DNA of 38,936 nt from Perkinsus marinus ATCC 50983 (taxonomy: Eukaryota > Perkinsozoa > Perkinsida > Perkinsidae): assembly GCF_000006405.1 (NCBI RefSeq), contig NW_003214508.1, positions 241,576 to 280,511 of the forward strand, in the 5' to 3' direction. Below the pieces are notes generated by a model. That model had not been told where the DNA came from and did not search any database. It saw only the letters and a program-made list of their open reading frames with translations. This document shows positions 10,064 to 24,724 of the stretch, one piece after another. Both the position numbers and the translations under genes were made by a program. Each line of letters begins with the position of its first letter. Within the stretch, counting starts at the first letter, position 1.

Positions 10064-11668
10064 TGCCAGTACTCTCTGTGGGCTCCAATCTCGCCATAAC
10101 CCACTTCCTGCCACTCAGCCCTTGAGAGGCTCCATTCGAGGATTTTCTTTGAAGAAGTAAGCTAACGGGTTATCGAGTAAATACCTCGTTGCGCGGCTAC
10201 ATTTGTTGGCGTATTTCCATGCTGATGCTACTCTTTCCATGAGCGTTCAATGGCATCAAATATACAAATGGGCCTCATAACATGAGAACGACTGTACTGA
10301 ACGCAATACAAATGATGGTTCACGTAATTTCTGATTATGGGGAAAGTGAGTGTAAATAGACCGATTTTCAACGAAACATAACGTTGAGGCTATACTCTTC
10401 CACCAACCACATGGAGACAAATCAATGGCGTGGATAAACTGATCATTCTATGACAAATTCGAAACTAAACGATAGACCGACAATATTTCGAGGTGACGGA
10501 TAGCCACAGCAGTTCAGTTACAGTTTCAAGGCCCTGTTCGAGTTCTACTTGGTGATATCGTGGAATATTCAGCGTAATGCTACACCGTTAGGAAGAAGAC
10601 ATACAATACTTGAGACAAAACAGGCCTACCGAAAAAACGCAAAAAAGCTGTGCTGAACTGATGCCCTGCAGGAAGAAAACCCGTGGTACACTCTCAGTCT
10701 GAGAGAGAGACTGTACACACGGAAACCGTACACACGAATCCACAACCTGTGACTCACAGGTTGTGGATTCGTGTGTGCGGTATCCGCATCATTGCCAGCA
10801 GCTACTTCCCCTCCCAGACTCACGGAACAGAGGCTCAATTTTACGTTATACCCCACCGGGGTAATCCCGGTTATCAGACTGAGTCTGGCAGAAACTGATG
10901 CACCTGTTGGGAACCGAGGGGGTCCTCCACACTAGGTCCTCTGGCTGCTCGAGCCCCACTAGCACTTGACTCAACAATTTACCCAAGAGCATTCACCTTA
11001 CTTAATCACACAAGAAGATACTTGTCCAATATCCATATCCAATCAAGACGGAGTAGTGTAGAGCAGCAAATTAGAGGAATACACAGATGTATACCAAAAC
11101 CACAGAGGATAATAACCAGTAACACATAAGATAGACTCTTATCGCCTAGACGATAACTCTTATCCAGAAAATACCTCTCATGGTTACCAGTCTTATACGG
11201 ACTTACTCAGTGCTAGGCTACGCAGCTGCTACACAGAGGCATTAGTATCAATGAAAATGTCTGCATACAATAAATGTTCGAACACATCCGCGTTATTCCG
11301 ATCCCGCCGGGCAGAGGCACATGCTCATTGATCCTATCTGATGAATCAGTGATGATACAGAGGTTTTAGAACAGTGGTCAACGAGGACAGGTCGCGCATC
11401 AAGCGGAACCTCCAGATAGTTAGAGGCCGGGCCTCACATCCATCGGATGGATTCCATCCAGACAGCCATCCGGACAGCTCGTGGTAATCAGTTGATGCGC
11501 AGCCAAAGCAATCGAGTGCACTTTAGTTTAATTCTCAAAAGAGGATCCCACAATGAGCTCATGGGGTCAGATCACAAGGCTACTTGGGAGTTGCCGTATG
11601 ATTTCTCGTATTCCCTCAACTAGAGTAAACGCAACTAGATGATACAATGGGAAAGGAACCATGCATCG
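10064..11668. other. Intergenic region with palindromes
   Basis: No convincing exon on either strand. It contains the large palindrome at 10726-10780. A smaller inverted pair, ACCGGGG/CCCGGT, lies near 10855-10872, and CAGTCTGAG/GACTGAGTCTG words flank that block. The remainder (about 10900-11668) is unique sequence with no signal I can name. Confidence 0.5.
10726..10780. repeat. Near-perfect palindrome, 26-bp arms
   Basis: Left arm 10726-10751 and right arm 10755-10780 are reverse complements with one mismatch, separated by ACT. The arms read CCGTACACACGAATCCACAA on to CCTGTG and back. A direct copy of GTACACACGGA sits just before the left arm (10713-10723). Able to form a cruciform in DNA or a very stable hairpin in RNA. 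Confidence 0.95.
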
Positions 11669-16060
<4,392 letters not shown>

Positions 16061-16466
16061 TCATCTGTAATAGAAGGAAAGATGAGAGGAGGGATTATTA
16101 TACGATTGGAGATTGTCGTCCTTAGTGCATGGAGCTTTCGATGAACTTCTCCGGCAGTATGGACAATGTGGGGCTTCCTTGAACCACCTGCGGGATTGCG
16201 AGTGGCTAGGGTATGCGTATTGATAACGAATGCTCACATGCGAATACAATCGGCGTGGTATAAGTGTCCACAGCAGAGCTTNNNNNNNNNNNNNNNNNNN
16301 NNNNNNNNNNNNNNNNNNNNNNNNNNNNNNNNNNNNNNNNNNNNNNNNNNNNNNNNNNNNNNNNNNNNNNNNNNNNNNNNNAAGCACTCACTAGGATGAT
16401 GAATATAGCGATAATAGCGATCAATAGGATACCCGTTATCATCACGTGGAGAATTAATTGGTCCAT
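16061..16466 (-). CDS. Membrane-anchored RING-H2 E3 ubiquitin ligase (interrupted by gap)
   Basis: Probable ubiquitin ligase of the small TM-RING-H2 (ATL-like) layout. The first exon encodes MDQLILHVMITG followed by a membrane helix (ILLIAIIAIFII) and ends at a GTGAGT donor just before the N run. After the gap, KLCCGHLYHADCIRM joins across a 50-nt intron (16188-16237) to WFKEAPHCPYCRR. That supplies C3, H4, H5, C6, C7 and C8 of a RING-H2 finger; the first CxxC pair must lie in the gap. The C-terminus is short and Ser/Tyr-rich, with the stop at 16061-16063. In the ATL-type layout the finger faces the cytosol, next to the membrane helix. Gene length is uncertain because the gap size is nominal. 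Confidence 0.8.
16282..16381. other. Scaffold gap, 100 N
   Basis: Exactly 100 N, the usual placeholder for unknown length. It removes the 5' part of the RING finger exon and its upstream intron. Confidence 0.99.
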
Positions 16467-17249
16467 ACTTGCTGAGGGTCAATCGGACAACTGCATTAAC
16501 CTGAGCCTCCACCCACAACGCTCTACACCATCTGTTTTGCTCGTCAAGCTCACCCACTGCGGGGCTATGGACATGATTCCGGGCATGAGTGACCTGCACG
16601 CATGCACAGTGTACGCGTGAGTTAAGTGAGAGGCGCGGCTTTTCTAGCATTGCCTAATACCAACGTTAGTCGAGTAGGTCGTGTCCTAGCCTCCTGCGAG
16701 AACTTCACAAAGGCTCCCAACGGGCAAAATCGTATGTGCCTTACAAGTCCGTCGGTGGGTAAGGGTAAGGTGATGTGGGCCATACTCCGAGGCTCGCCAC
16801 CTTGATACATACAAGGTGGGTCTGATTACATGAAGGAACCCATCCTTAAGATCTTCACGTGAGATGTGGTACCTCATGGCACCTCACCCCATCCATCTAA
16901 CTCTTCGTTCGTTACGTTCCGCGTACCTGTCCACCAAAGTTCAATCCCTGGTACCGGTATTTTTGAGAATTGAAATCTTAGTGCCACTGATTGCCCACCT
17001 CGCGACGACAATAGTGACTACACGTGGGCCAAAGCTCCAGCACGACCTTGTGTTGCACGCGAGCACATGGCGGTCAAGAGGAGCCTTGTGCTTGCGTGTA
17101 CTTCTCGAAATATTGAATCCAATACCCATAGATATGACTAAATGGTCATCACTCGGGATCAATTTCTCCATCATCCAGTGCTAGCCGGCTTCAACTCAAT
17201 CTGGTCGGTGTCCACCTGTGTCACACAGGCTGTGTGACTGAGATTCATA
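16467..17249. other. Intergenic, two small inverted repeats
   Basis: No supported gene. A hairpin CCACCTTG/CAAGGTGG (8-bp stem, 7-nt loop) lies at 16797-16819. An odd-length perfect palindrome, GTCACACAG-G-CTGTGTGAC, lies at 17220-17238, 11 bp before the MITE. Overlapping open frames on both strands near 16864-17184 have no splice logic or motif. Confidence 0.45.
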
Positions 17250-17612
17250 CACCTTTTGAAGGCCTATTTCGCGTTTAGTAATGAAGACGATCGAGACATG
17301 TGGCAGAACTCAATGACGTCCCACTATCGACGGTGCGTTCGTCAGAGTTGTTATCTGGGTTTGGCATGATGATAGGTATAACGACCCACTAGACGAAATT
17401 GAATGTCCTATCAGCGAAATTGATTCCCGCACTTTGTTGAAATAGAACTTACTTCAGACATGCCAGCGAAATTGATTGTACTAATGACACGTGTCGTCGA
17501 AATTGGTTTTTCTATCGAGTGCGCTGGCGATACTAAGGCATATATTGGCTTGAATGATCGCTCGCCCTGCGAAAGTGATCGTACTAAACGCGAAATAGGC
17601 CTTTAAAAGGTG
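17250..17612. mobile_element. MITE with 31-bp inverted ends and TA target duplication
   Basis: Termini CACCTTTTGAAGGCCTATTT... (left) and ...AAATAGGCCTTTAAAAGGTG (right) are reverse complements over about 31 bp with one mismatch. Each is bordered by TA, as for Tc1/mariner-like insertion. The 363-bp body encodes nothing and holds several GCGAAATTGATT-like subrepeats (about 17390-17560). The outer CACCTT is shared with the larger element at 22674-24443 and the solo arm at 5494. The right end lies 20 bp before the ATG of the first GST gene. Confidence 0.85.
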
Positions 17613-17632
17613 TAGTTCCGTCTTCTAATACG

Positions 17633-18688
17633 ATGGCCATGACCGAAAAGCAAGGTTTCCCTCGGCTTCGTTTTTTTACTTCTGACTACTGCCCTTTCGC
17701 GCAGCGAGCTCGTATAGCTCTAGAGTGGTTCAAGGTAGGTGACCTCAGACCAACAAACTATTCTTCTAGGTACAGTCAGTTGTTGTTGTGGGTGTGTGGA
17801 TGGGCGTTCTGATTGTTATTCCGTAGATTCCATTCGAGTTGATTGAAGCCATTACTTTCTCCGAGGGTGGTTCGGAGTACGACAAGCATCCTCTACTGCT
17901 TGAGAAGAATCCCAAAGGCCTTATCCCAACGCTGCTCGTCAACTGGCCTGATGGACGCGAAGAAGTCGTAGGCGACGGTTCGGCGTAGGAGGAGAACTGA
18001 GAGCGTGTTCCTGGGTCAAGGTCACCGAGTCTCTCGTTGTGGTGGAGTATATAGACAATTTGGCTGCCAAGTTCGGCTTCCCCGGAGAACCTTTGCTACC
18101 TCGGGATGACCCCACGGAGAGGTGCTCTTCTCTTTCGACCGACCTTCGAATCATCGCCTCTTTTTTGGACAGGCAACGTCTCCTCGAGAGGGCTACCTTC
18201 TATAACAAGAACATCACCTCACCATTTTACGCGGTCCTAATGCGGGGTGATAAAGCCGAGTTCGACAAGATGGTTGCTGGCGCCGAGAAGTTCATCTCGG
18301 AGGTGCACCTCGTTCCGCTACGGGTGAACTGCCTCCTAAGGGTTGCTATAACTTCAGATGAGAGGGCCTTTCTTCAACGGCTCAGCGATTAGTATTGTCG
18401 ATATCGCTGCTTATCCTTGGATACTGAGATCGTTCCTCCTGGGCTATTATAGAGGTGATATCAATCTCAATCAATACCTTATGTCTTATGCACTTGTTAG
18501 TTCTATCGAATGACTCGTCGGGCGACTCGCTATTCCCTGCATATCGTATCTCGATAGGTCCAGCATTCACTTTCGATCGATCGTCGCTGCCGCAGCTCGC
18601 CAAGCTATTCGAGTGGTATGACCGAATGTCGGCAGTCGATGTCGTCAAGGCCACCATCATGGCCGATCACTATTATATCAAGGCGTAA
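17633..18688 (+). CDS. Cysteine-type (omega-like) glutathione S-transferase, copy 1
   Basis: Glutathione-dependent thiol transferase or dehydroascorbate reductase-type enzyme, cytosolic. The six-exon model is 17633-17734, 17827-17967, 18021-18121, 18173-18302, 18358-18454 and 18558-18688, giving 233 aa, a normal GST length. The thioredoxin-like N-domain begins LRFFTSDYCPFAQRARIAL; the CPFAQR active site with catalytic Cys is the omega/lambda hallmark. NPKGLIPTLL holds the cis-proline of the glutathione site. The helical C-domain has GPFFNGSAISIVDIAAYPW and ends LFEWYDRMSAV. A second ATG lies two codons in. It is tandem with copy 2, and its 5' flank is formed by a MITE. Confidence 0.9.
17914..18451 (+). 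repeat. Near-identical tract shared with 20167-20704
   Basis: 538 bp that differ from the second GST gene at about five positions (18059, 18227, 18278, 18390, 18426 by eye). Introns 2, 3 and 4 of each gene are identical. Sequence before 17914 and after 18451 diverges sharply. Confidence 0.85.
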
Positions 18689-19869
18689 GGATCTTCTCAA
18701 GTCGCTCGCGGATTTCTGGGATCTTCATCTGAATTTTCTGGAACCTCAATTTCGGATCGCTCTTCTCACGGATATCCACGAAAGGGTATAATACCAACGA
18801 CCATCCAGGACTTTGGTAAATGGTAGTTCGAACTCAATTCTTCCTATTGTTTCTCATCGGACTTCTTTGTCGTCGGGAACTCCCCTCGCAGTCCGGTTCG
18901 ATAGCTCTCACACAACCTATTCTCAGCACAATGGGGGTCTACTTATTTCCCAGGTATAAGAAGTATGTCTCTGAGTAGACCTTCTCGAAAGCAAGTGAGA
19001 GACGTCGCAACCCTCCCCCATCCTCAGTGGATGCTGTCGCGATTCGCCAGGGGTGTGGTTGCTTGTCTCCCCCTTGGTTTGGAATGGGTTCAATACATGG
19101 AGAGCCAGTTCATTCTATTTAGGGAGTACTTTGTTGTACTTGTCTATTCTTTCAACCTAAATGGTAACGAGTTTTTTCATCTCATTAGCGGCCGTGTTTG
19201 GTTGATTCTCAGTGGTGTTTATGGAGAACTTTGTTGACCTACACGAATCGTGTAGCATGATATATAGTTAAGATTAACCAAAGCATGTCGAGTGGTAGTA
19301 GTCGTTGCGAAGCATGAGCCTAACAGAGGAGTCGAAAGCCGACAACGTTTGTGTACAAGTGTATGAGTGCATCCGGAATGGTGGAAATATCATCAATGGT
19401 TCAAGGGAAACCAATCTGAGTTCTTCACGCTGATTGACTTAGGGGGATGTCAGAGGAAGTGGGGTGTACACTAAGTGGCTCAGTTAGGAAGGGTCTACTG
19501 CTGTAATACAGCCTATACTACGGCTGGTGATGCCTTTTATTTGCCTCCAACGTCGCGTTATGTCTCAGCATCATGTTACTCTGAGTGTTGATTCCAAGTA
19601 CACACTAATGATGTTCACCGCTCCCAGAGGCTATCGAGCAGCACCGGGACCTTTAGGTGATTGTTATTGATGATCGTCATACACCAAAGACTGAGTAGTG
19701 GAGAATTGGTATCATCTCACACCAACAGGTTATTACTTGTGTTGTGATTCTCATGTGCACTCGAAACTAATGAATCGGACATGCCCAAACTTACATCCGA
19801 ATTCTCTCCCACTTCGTGGTGTTGCGCCGAATCATGCGGTTGAGGATTTCAGTTCTCACTTCTCGTATC
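18689..19869. other. Spacer between the GST genes, partly duplicated
   Basis: The first ~550 bp resemble the sequence after copy 2 (20944-21380): shared words include TTGGAAT, GGAGAG.CAG.TCATTCT, and AATGG.AACGAGTTTTTT or its variant. The duplication therefore extended past the coding region. Remaining sequence has no supported gene and leads into the promoter of copy 2. Confidence 0.55.
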
Positions 19870-20943
19870 ATGACCACCACTGGTGTAAATGGATTACCTC
19901 ATCTCCGCTTTTTTACTTCCGACTTCTGTCCCTTCGCACAGCGAGCACGTATAGCTCTAGAGTGGTTTAAGGTAGGGGACCTCCGACTAGGAGACTTTTC
20001 TTCTGCGGAGATGTGTCACGTAGTGGGTTGTCGCCATGGCCTCAGCTGTATGATGCTCACTATGATCGTTAGTCCATAGATCCCATTCGAGTTGATTGAA
20101 GCCCTGAGTTTGCCTGAAGGTGCTGCGGAATATAAGAAGCATCCTCTACTGCTCGAGAAGAATCCAAAAGGCCTTATCCCAACGCTGCTCGTCAACTGGC
20201 CTGATGGACGCGAAGAAGTCGTAGGCGACGGTTCGGCGTAGGAGGAGAACTGAGAGCGTGTTCCTGGGTCAAGGTCACCGAGTCTCTCGTTGTGGTGGAG
20301 TATATAGACAACTTGGCTGCCAAGTTCGGCTTCCCCGGAGAACCTTTGCTACCTCGGGATGACCCCACGGAGAGGTGCTCTTCTCTTTCGACCGACCTTC
20401 GAATCATCGCCTCTTTTTTGGACAGGCAACGTCTCCTCGAGAGGGCTACCTTCTATAACAAGAACATCACCTCACCATTCTACGCGGTCCTAATGCGGGG
20501 TGATAAAGCCGAGTTCGACAAGATGGTTGCCGGCGCCGAGAAGTTCATCTCGGAGGTGCACCTCGTTCCGCTACGGGTGAACTGCCTCCTAAGGGTTGCT
20601 ATAACTTCAGATGAGAGGGCCTTTCTTCAACGGCTCAGCGATGAGTATTGTCGATATCGCTGCTTATCCTTGGATACTAAGATCGTTCCTCCTGGGCTAT
20701 TATAAAGGTGAGACGAGTCCCACTCAATATCTTGTGTCTTACGCACTAGTCGATATTCTATCGAATGACTTGTCGATCGACCTATTATCTCCGGCACCTT
20801 GAACATCGACAGGTCCAGCATTTGCTTTTGATCGATCGTCCCTGCCGCAGCTCGCTGAACTATTCGAGTGGTATGACCGAATGTCGGCAGTCGATGCAGT
20901 TAAGGCCACCATCATGGATAATCGTTACTACATCGAGGCGTGA
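19870..20943 (+). CDS. Cysteine-type (omega-like) glutathione S-transferase, copy 2
   Basis: Tandem paralogue of the 17633-18688 gene with the same six-exon structure: 19870-19971, 20080-20220, 20274-20374, 20426-20555, 20611-20707, 20813-20943; also 233 aa. It keeps the CPFAQR active site (FFTSDFCPFAQRARIAL) and NPKGLIPTLL. Exon 1, intron 1, the first half of exon 2, intron 5 and exon 6 differ clearly from copy 1. The middle (20167-20704) is almost identical, introns included. Start MTTTGVNG differs from MAMTEKQG in copy 1, but the length is the same. Both genes look functional. Confidence 0.9.
20167..20704 (+). repeat. Near-identical tract shared with 17914-18451
   Basis: Partner of the tract in GST copy 1, at a constant offset of 2,253 bp. 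It covers the end of exon 2 to the end of exon 5. Confidence 0.85.
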
Positions 20944-21403
20944 GTATCTTTCCTGACTCTTCCAGTTCCAGGACCCCTTGATTGATTCGCCGCTGATCCG
21001 AACGTTCGTTAAGAGTGTATCATGTGACTCACCATTTCATGTGCTCTACTTAACCGGCCTGGAGTCGAATAAGAGCTTGATGGTTCATTAGGTATGAGAG
21101 GTATGCTTCTGGCCAAGCCTCATCTAAAGTAAGTCCAGTTTCTAAGTTACTCTTGTGGCATTATACATAGTCGCGGCTTTTGTCGATCGTCACGCATGTG
21201 GTCTATTGTTCTCCCTTCCCCTCAGGTTGGAATAGCCGTAATGCACGGAGAGTCAGCTCATTCTGTCTAGAGTGTTCGTCGTTGTGCTTGTCTATCCGTG
21301 TGAGGATGATTCGATGGCTGTCAAGCCTAAATGGCGACGAGTTTTTTACGTGTCATAACTTGCCGTGTTCGCCTAAATAACGGTGTCAACTTTGGGGGGG
21401 GGG
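20944..21403. other. GST copy 2 downstream flank
   Basis: Duplicated 3' flank, diverged from the one after copy 1. It ends at a run of ten G (21394-21403). No supported gene. Confidence 0.5.
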
Positions 21404-21967
21404 ACGTTTCTGACCTCCACGATATGTTGCCACAATATCATCGCAAATGCATTACATCACGAACTCAAAACTCGTGTATTGAGAACCACGTGCAACTCGT
21501 CTTCTTCTCTTCCAAGGGCAGTATCGCTGCAGCGATCAATCGTAGGGTGAGAGGCCTTCCTGCCAGACTACAGTATTTCCTACATATTGTTGTCTACCGT
21601 CTGCAATGGTCTTTGAAAGGCCGTCATTCCCTTTTGGCAGGCTTCACACTTTTTGACAACTTTCACTCGGTCGCTACGCAAAGCTTGGTCCTTCTGTGTT
21701 GTGCTCACACATTCTATTCAAGCCATCATCTTCATCTCCATCAACAAAAATAACAGGGACAGCTCTCTTCTCGGAGGATGTTTCGAGAGAAGGAGGATCG
21801 GGTCGGATATCTGGCACCCAACACGTGCATACTCATGCGTGAGGGGCCTCCACCTAGAGCACAATAATGTCTCCATCTTGATACCTCCCGGAAGAGATTA
21901 TGCAGATGAAATACGACGACTTCCTCCCTATAGAATGAATGGAACATCATGCTCTAGGTTGCCATAA
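21404..21967 (+). CDS. Possible multi-exon gene, C-terminal exons only
   Basis: Coding-like stretches can be joined by ordinary introns. One (about 21672-21832) encodes a Ser/Pro-rich segment (KPSSSSPSTKITGTALFSED, then GGSGRISGTQHVHTHA). It ends at a GTGAGG donor, and a 56-nt intron leads to DYADEIRRLPPYRMNGTS with the stop near 21965. An earlier stretch (21404-21548) reads DVSDLHDMLPQYHRK to GSIAAAINRR with a GTGAGA donor. The intermediate join and the start were not resolved, and no family is recognised. Low confidence. Confidence 0.3.
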
Positions 21968-22673
21968 GATGCCAAGAGCCTTACCGAGGTGGCGACGTTC
22001 GGCGATCGTGGTGTCAACAATCCTTTAGAACATGATGAACCATTTGATCAAAGAAATTGAATGAGCCAATTACCTAAAGTAGAAGGCAGAGTAGCTGTAT
22101 CAGATGGTGATGCTGATAGATTCACGAAAGAGTTGCATAACCACGAGGGCTCTTCAGCATTGTATAGTAGGTTGAAGCCATGGGTTGATATGAGTAACTC
22201 GAGGAGGCATTGTAGAAATCAACCGTCTGCAAGCACTGAGTGTTCGAGCAGTTCGCAGTGTTTAACACTGTGTCTCAATCAGCTGTCTAACACTCTCTGC
22301 GGACACCCTCTGACGAAGAACGTCGTTAGCCGGATGATTGTTGAGCGGAAATGAAGGAGCAGTGGCCTACTGCTCATTCTACATCTTTGCTCAGCTGCAT
22401 CCAACTCGAACCGCTTGATTGCCAAGCGCGCTTGCACTGCGGAGCATCACATATCATCGGCATACTCAAAAACAATCGGCAAAAATTCGCAATTGTGATC
22501 GAGTCGAAAAACCGCATCGGATAACCAGACGTGCTCATTCGATGTTTGTACAACACCACAGTGTCAAAGAAGAAGTTAATGTTGATGTGTTTCAGCCACA
22601 CGTGCTCGCTCACCCGACGACATTGCAGTTCTCCTCAATAAGTTGGAGATTCATAAGATGTAGACAGAAACTA
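21968..22673. other. Unassigned sequence before the TIR element
   Basis: A 97-codon plus frame (22061-22354) has mixed composition, no clear splice sites and no recognisable motif, so I do not call it. Nothing else is supported. Confidence 0.35.
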
Positions 22674-22875
22674 CACCTTCTCAATCTCAAATTCAACAAT
22701 TGAAAGAACAAATTAGCTGAATGAAATTTGATTTTCGACGAGTGAAAGGTGTTTTTCACGAAATGCATGTTCAAATTCGAAATGAAAGTTCGACTTTCGT
22801 AGACCGGTTGAAAATGAAAGTTCAAATTCGTAAATGAAATTTATGAATTCGGAAACGCAAGTTCAAATTCGTCAA

Positions 22876-22890
22876 ACACAAGACCAATTT
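22876..22890 (+). repeat. LINE target-site duplication, left
   Basis: ACACAAGACCAATTT, identical to 23609-23623. The exact left limit is ambiguous by a few bases because the LINE tail is also (AC)n. Confidence 0.85.
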
Positions 22891-23608
22891 AGGACGTCTT
22901 TCGGCAACGCTTCGGCCAGCCTTCGCTAGCGAACGCCAGCGGAAGATTGTGCAGGATGTTGTACTCGCAGATAACTGTGGATTTTTTCTTCAAGTGCTAT
23001 CAGGACACTCTGAGATTTTGAAAGGGTACACCTACATGTCTGGAAGGGAAAACTGGACAAACATAGACAGAGAATGCACTAATTGTGCCGAGAGGGATGA
23101 TAACATGCATATCCTACTAAAATGCCTTCGACCAGATCGGTCTCATCGACGTCCTTCTTTCATGGACGCTGGTGGTACTTTAGGGCAGATAACAATAAGT
23201 GTGAGCCGATGCGCAGCCGTCGCGAACTTCTGTAGAAAACTAACGATGGCATACATGGCTAAGACCATGGCGAACGACAGCTCAACTACTGAATCTGAAG
23301 CCGAGGAAGGACTGCACGTGTGAGCAGTGAGGGCCAGCCAGGTCATTGATTTCTCGAGTCCTAGAGATGAAACTCGTGGTCCGCCGCGGCAGTGCTAGTG
23401 TTTCGGTCGTTGGACACAGCCCCGCGGTGAAGAGTGGATCCTGCTAGGAGGGAATGAGATGGTCTGGTCTGCTCCTGCTGTTCGTTCCGGCAGCGTTTCG
23501 GGCTAACTGAAGAACGCAACAATGAGCTCATGAAATGGCTAGCGTATCGGCATAAAGTCTAACCAAGCCGGTGACGGCGTTGGACTTTAAACTGACACAC
23601 ACACACAC
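22891..23608 (+). mobile_element. 5'-truncated LINE (R1/I/Jockey-type 3' end)
   Basis: The fragment has an open frame from 22892 to the stop at 23321-23323 and a ~270-bp 3' UTR ending in (AC)n. The encoded C-terminus has the LINE signature after the reverse transcriptase/RNase H region: FLQVLSGHSEILKGYTY, then a CCHC zinc knuckle, CTNCAERDDNMHILLKC. The reverse transcriptase domain itself is missing. It is bordered by a 15-bp target duplication, ACACAAGACCAATTT, at 22876-22890 and 23609-23623. The uninterrupted opposite arm of the host element shows the empty-site sequence. Confidence 0.88.
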
Positions 23609-23623
23609 ACACAAGACCAATTT
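23609..23623 (+). repeat. LINE target-site duplication, right
   Basis: Second copy of ACACAAGACCAATTT directly after the (AC)n tail; the host element continues with CGACCAATGAAA. Confidence 0.85.
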
Positions 23624-24443
23624 CGACCAATGAAACCTCACTTTCGCCACGTCTCGATATGCGCTATTCACACTCCACGAGTTGGCAACTCGCACAATGT
23701 GCGAAGACTGCTCGAGGTACTTCTCAAATATGAACAGTTATTGCACTGAGTGAGATTCACGGGTGGTTCTCCGGAACGTTGGGTCACATCGGTCCGTCGG
23801 ACCGTCGGTCCGGGATCGATGTAACCCGTCGAAACCCGAACTTCTCATAGAGGTTTGGTCCGGTTCGGTATTCGGTCGATCACAGTTCGATTCGGATAGT
23901 CCGGTTGGGCCGTTCGGAAACCCAACCGAACATGTGCCGACCCGATTATCCTTCCGATGTCATCGGAAGGGCAATGGAGATCCTCCATTAGAGAATCAAA
24001 CTCGAACAATCTTCCGGTTCGAATCTCTGAAAATCCTTCATTGCAAATTTTTGAATTGCACTGTACTGTTTCAGAATTAGCATTTAGCTAATCCTGATGT
24101 TTTAGCATTACAGTGCAGGTCGTAGAGCACCATCAGCATTCCAAATTTGCGAGTCGCAAGTCACAATCCGTGGCACGACGCTAACGAGAATTTCCTTCCA
24201 TCGAATGAAAGTGAGCTTTCATTGGTCGAAATTGGTCGTGTTCGACGAATTTGAACTTGCGTTTCCGAAATCATAAATTTCATTTACGAATTTGAACTTT
24301 CATTTTCAACCGGTCCACGAAAATCGAACTTTCATTTCGAATTTGAACTTTCATTTCGCAAAAATCACCTTTCACTCGTCGATAGTCTAATTTCATTCAT
24401 CTAATTCGTTCTTTCACTTGCTGAATTTGAGATTGAAAAGGTG

Positions 24444-24724
24444 TAGACAATCTGACTTAGACACTTGAGACAGCTGCTTCCGCCGAATCCTGATGATATT
24501 TTGTCCACTCCGTGCCAAGATATCGCTCAGCTATGTTCACTGACGCAGACATACAGTCACAGTTTTTGGAGGATACATTCCCATCATTGCAGGGCATTGT
24601 GCGGTGGAAGATCAGGTTGAAACAACTCGCCTGTAGTTCAGGCGAAACTAATTTCTTCGGCTAAACTCCAGATTGATTTGAAACACGATCGCATGATTAA
24701 CATCGAGCTCGTAGGGGCTCTAGC
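24444..24724. other. Short spacer, possible leader of the next gene
   Basis: No supported gene; it may hold the 5' UTR or first exon of the 24725 gene. Confidence 0.35.

Larger units (their letters stand above)
22674..24443. mobile_element. TA-flanked DNA element with ~240-bp inverted repeats, carrying a LINE insertion
   Basis: Left end TA|CACCTTCTCAATCTCAAAT and right end ATTTGAGATTGAAAAGGTG|TA are inverted copies. The match continues for about 240 bp (22674-22890 plus 23624-23645, against roughly 24205-24443) with scattered changes. The core (about 23650-24200) has short palindromes (GGTTGGG/CCCAACC near 23905-23930; TGCACTGTA/TACAGTGCA at 24057-24116) and no transposase, so it is non-autonomous. 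Without the LINE it would be about 1.04 kb. It belongs to the same terminal family as 17250-17612 and 5339-5494. Confidence 0.85.

Noticed and set aside
10626-10898. Overlapping open frames on both strands (TNPQPV...HRLWIRV on each).
   Set aside because: Both come from the palindrome at 10726-10780, which reads alike on either strand.
18965-19237. 90-codon frame after GST copy 1, with a weak counterpart after copy 2.
   Set aside because: The counterpart does not keep the frame; both are better seen as duplicated 3' flank.
22061-22354. 97-codon plus-strand frame.
   Set aside because: No splice logic, motif or composition bias strong enough to call a gene.
23763-24080. 105-codon frame inside the TIR element.
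   Set aside because: It resembles no transposase and crosses short palindromes; the element appears non-autonomous.
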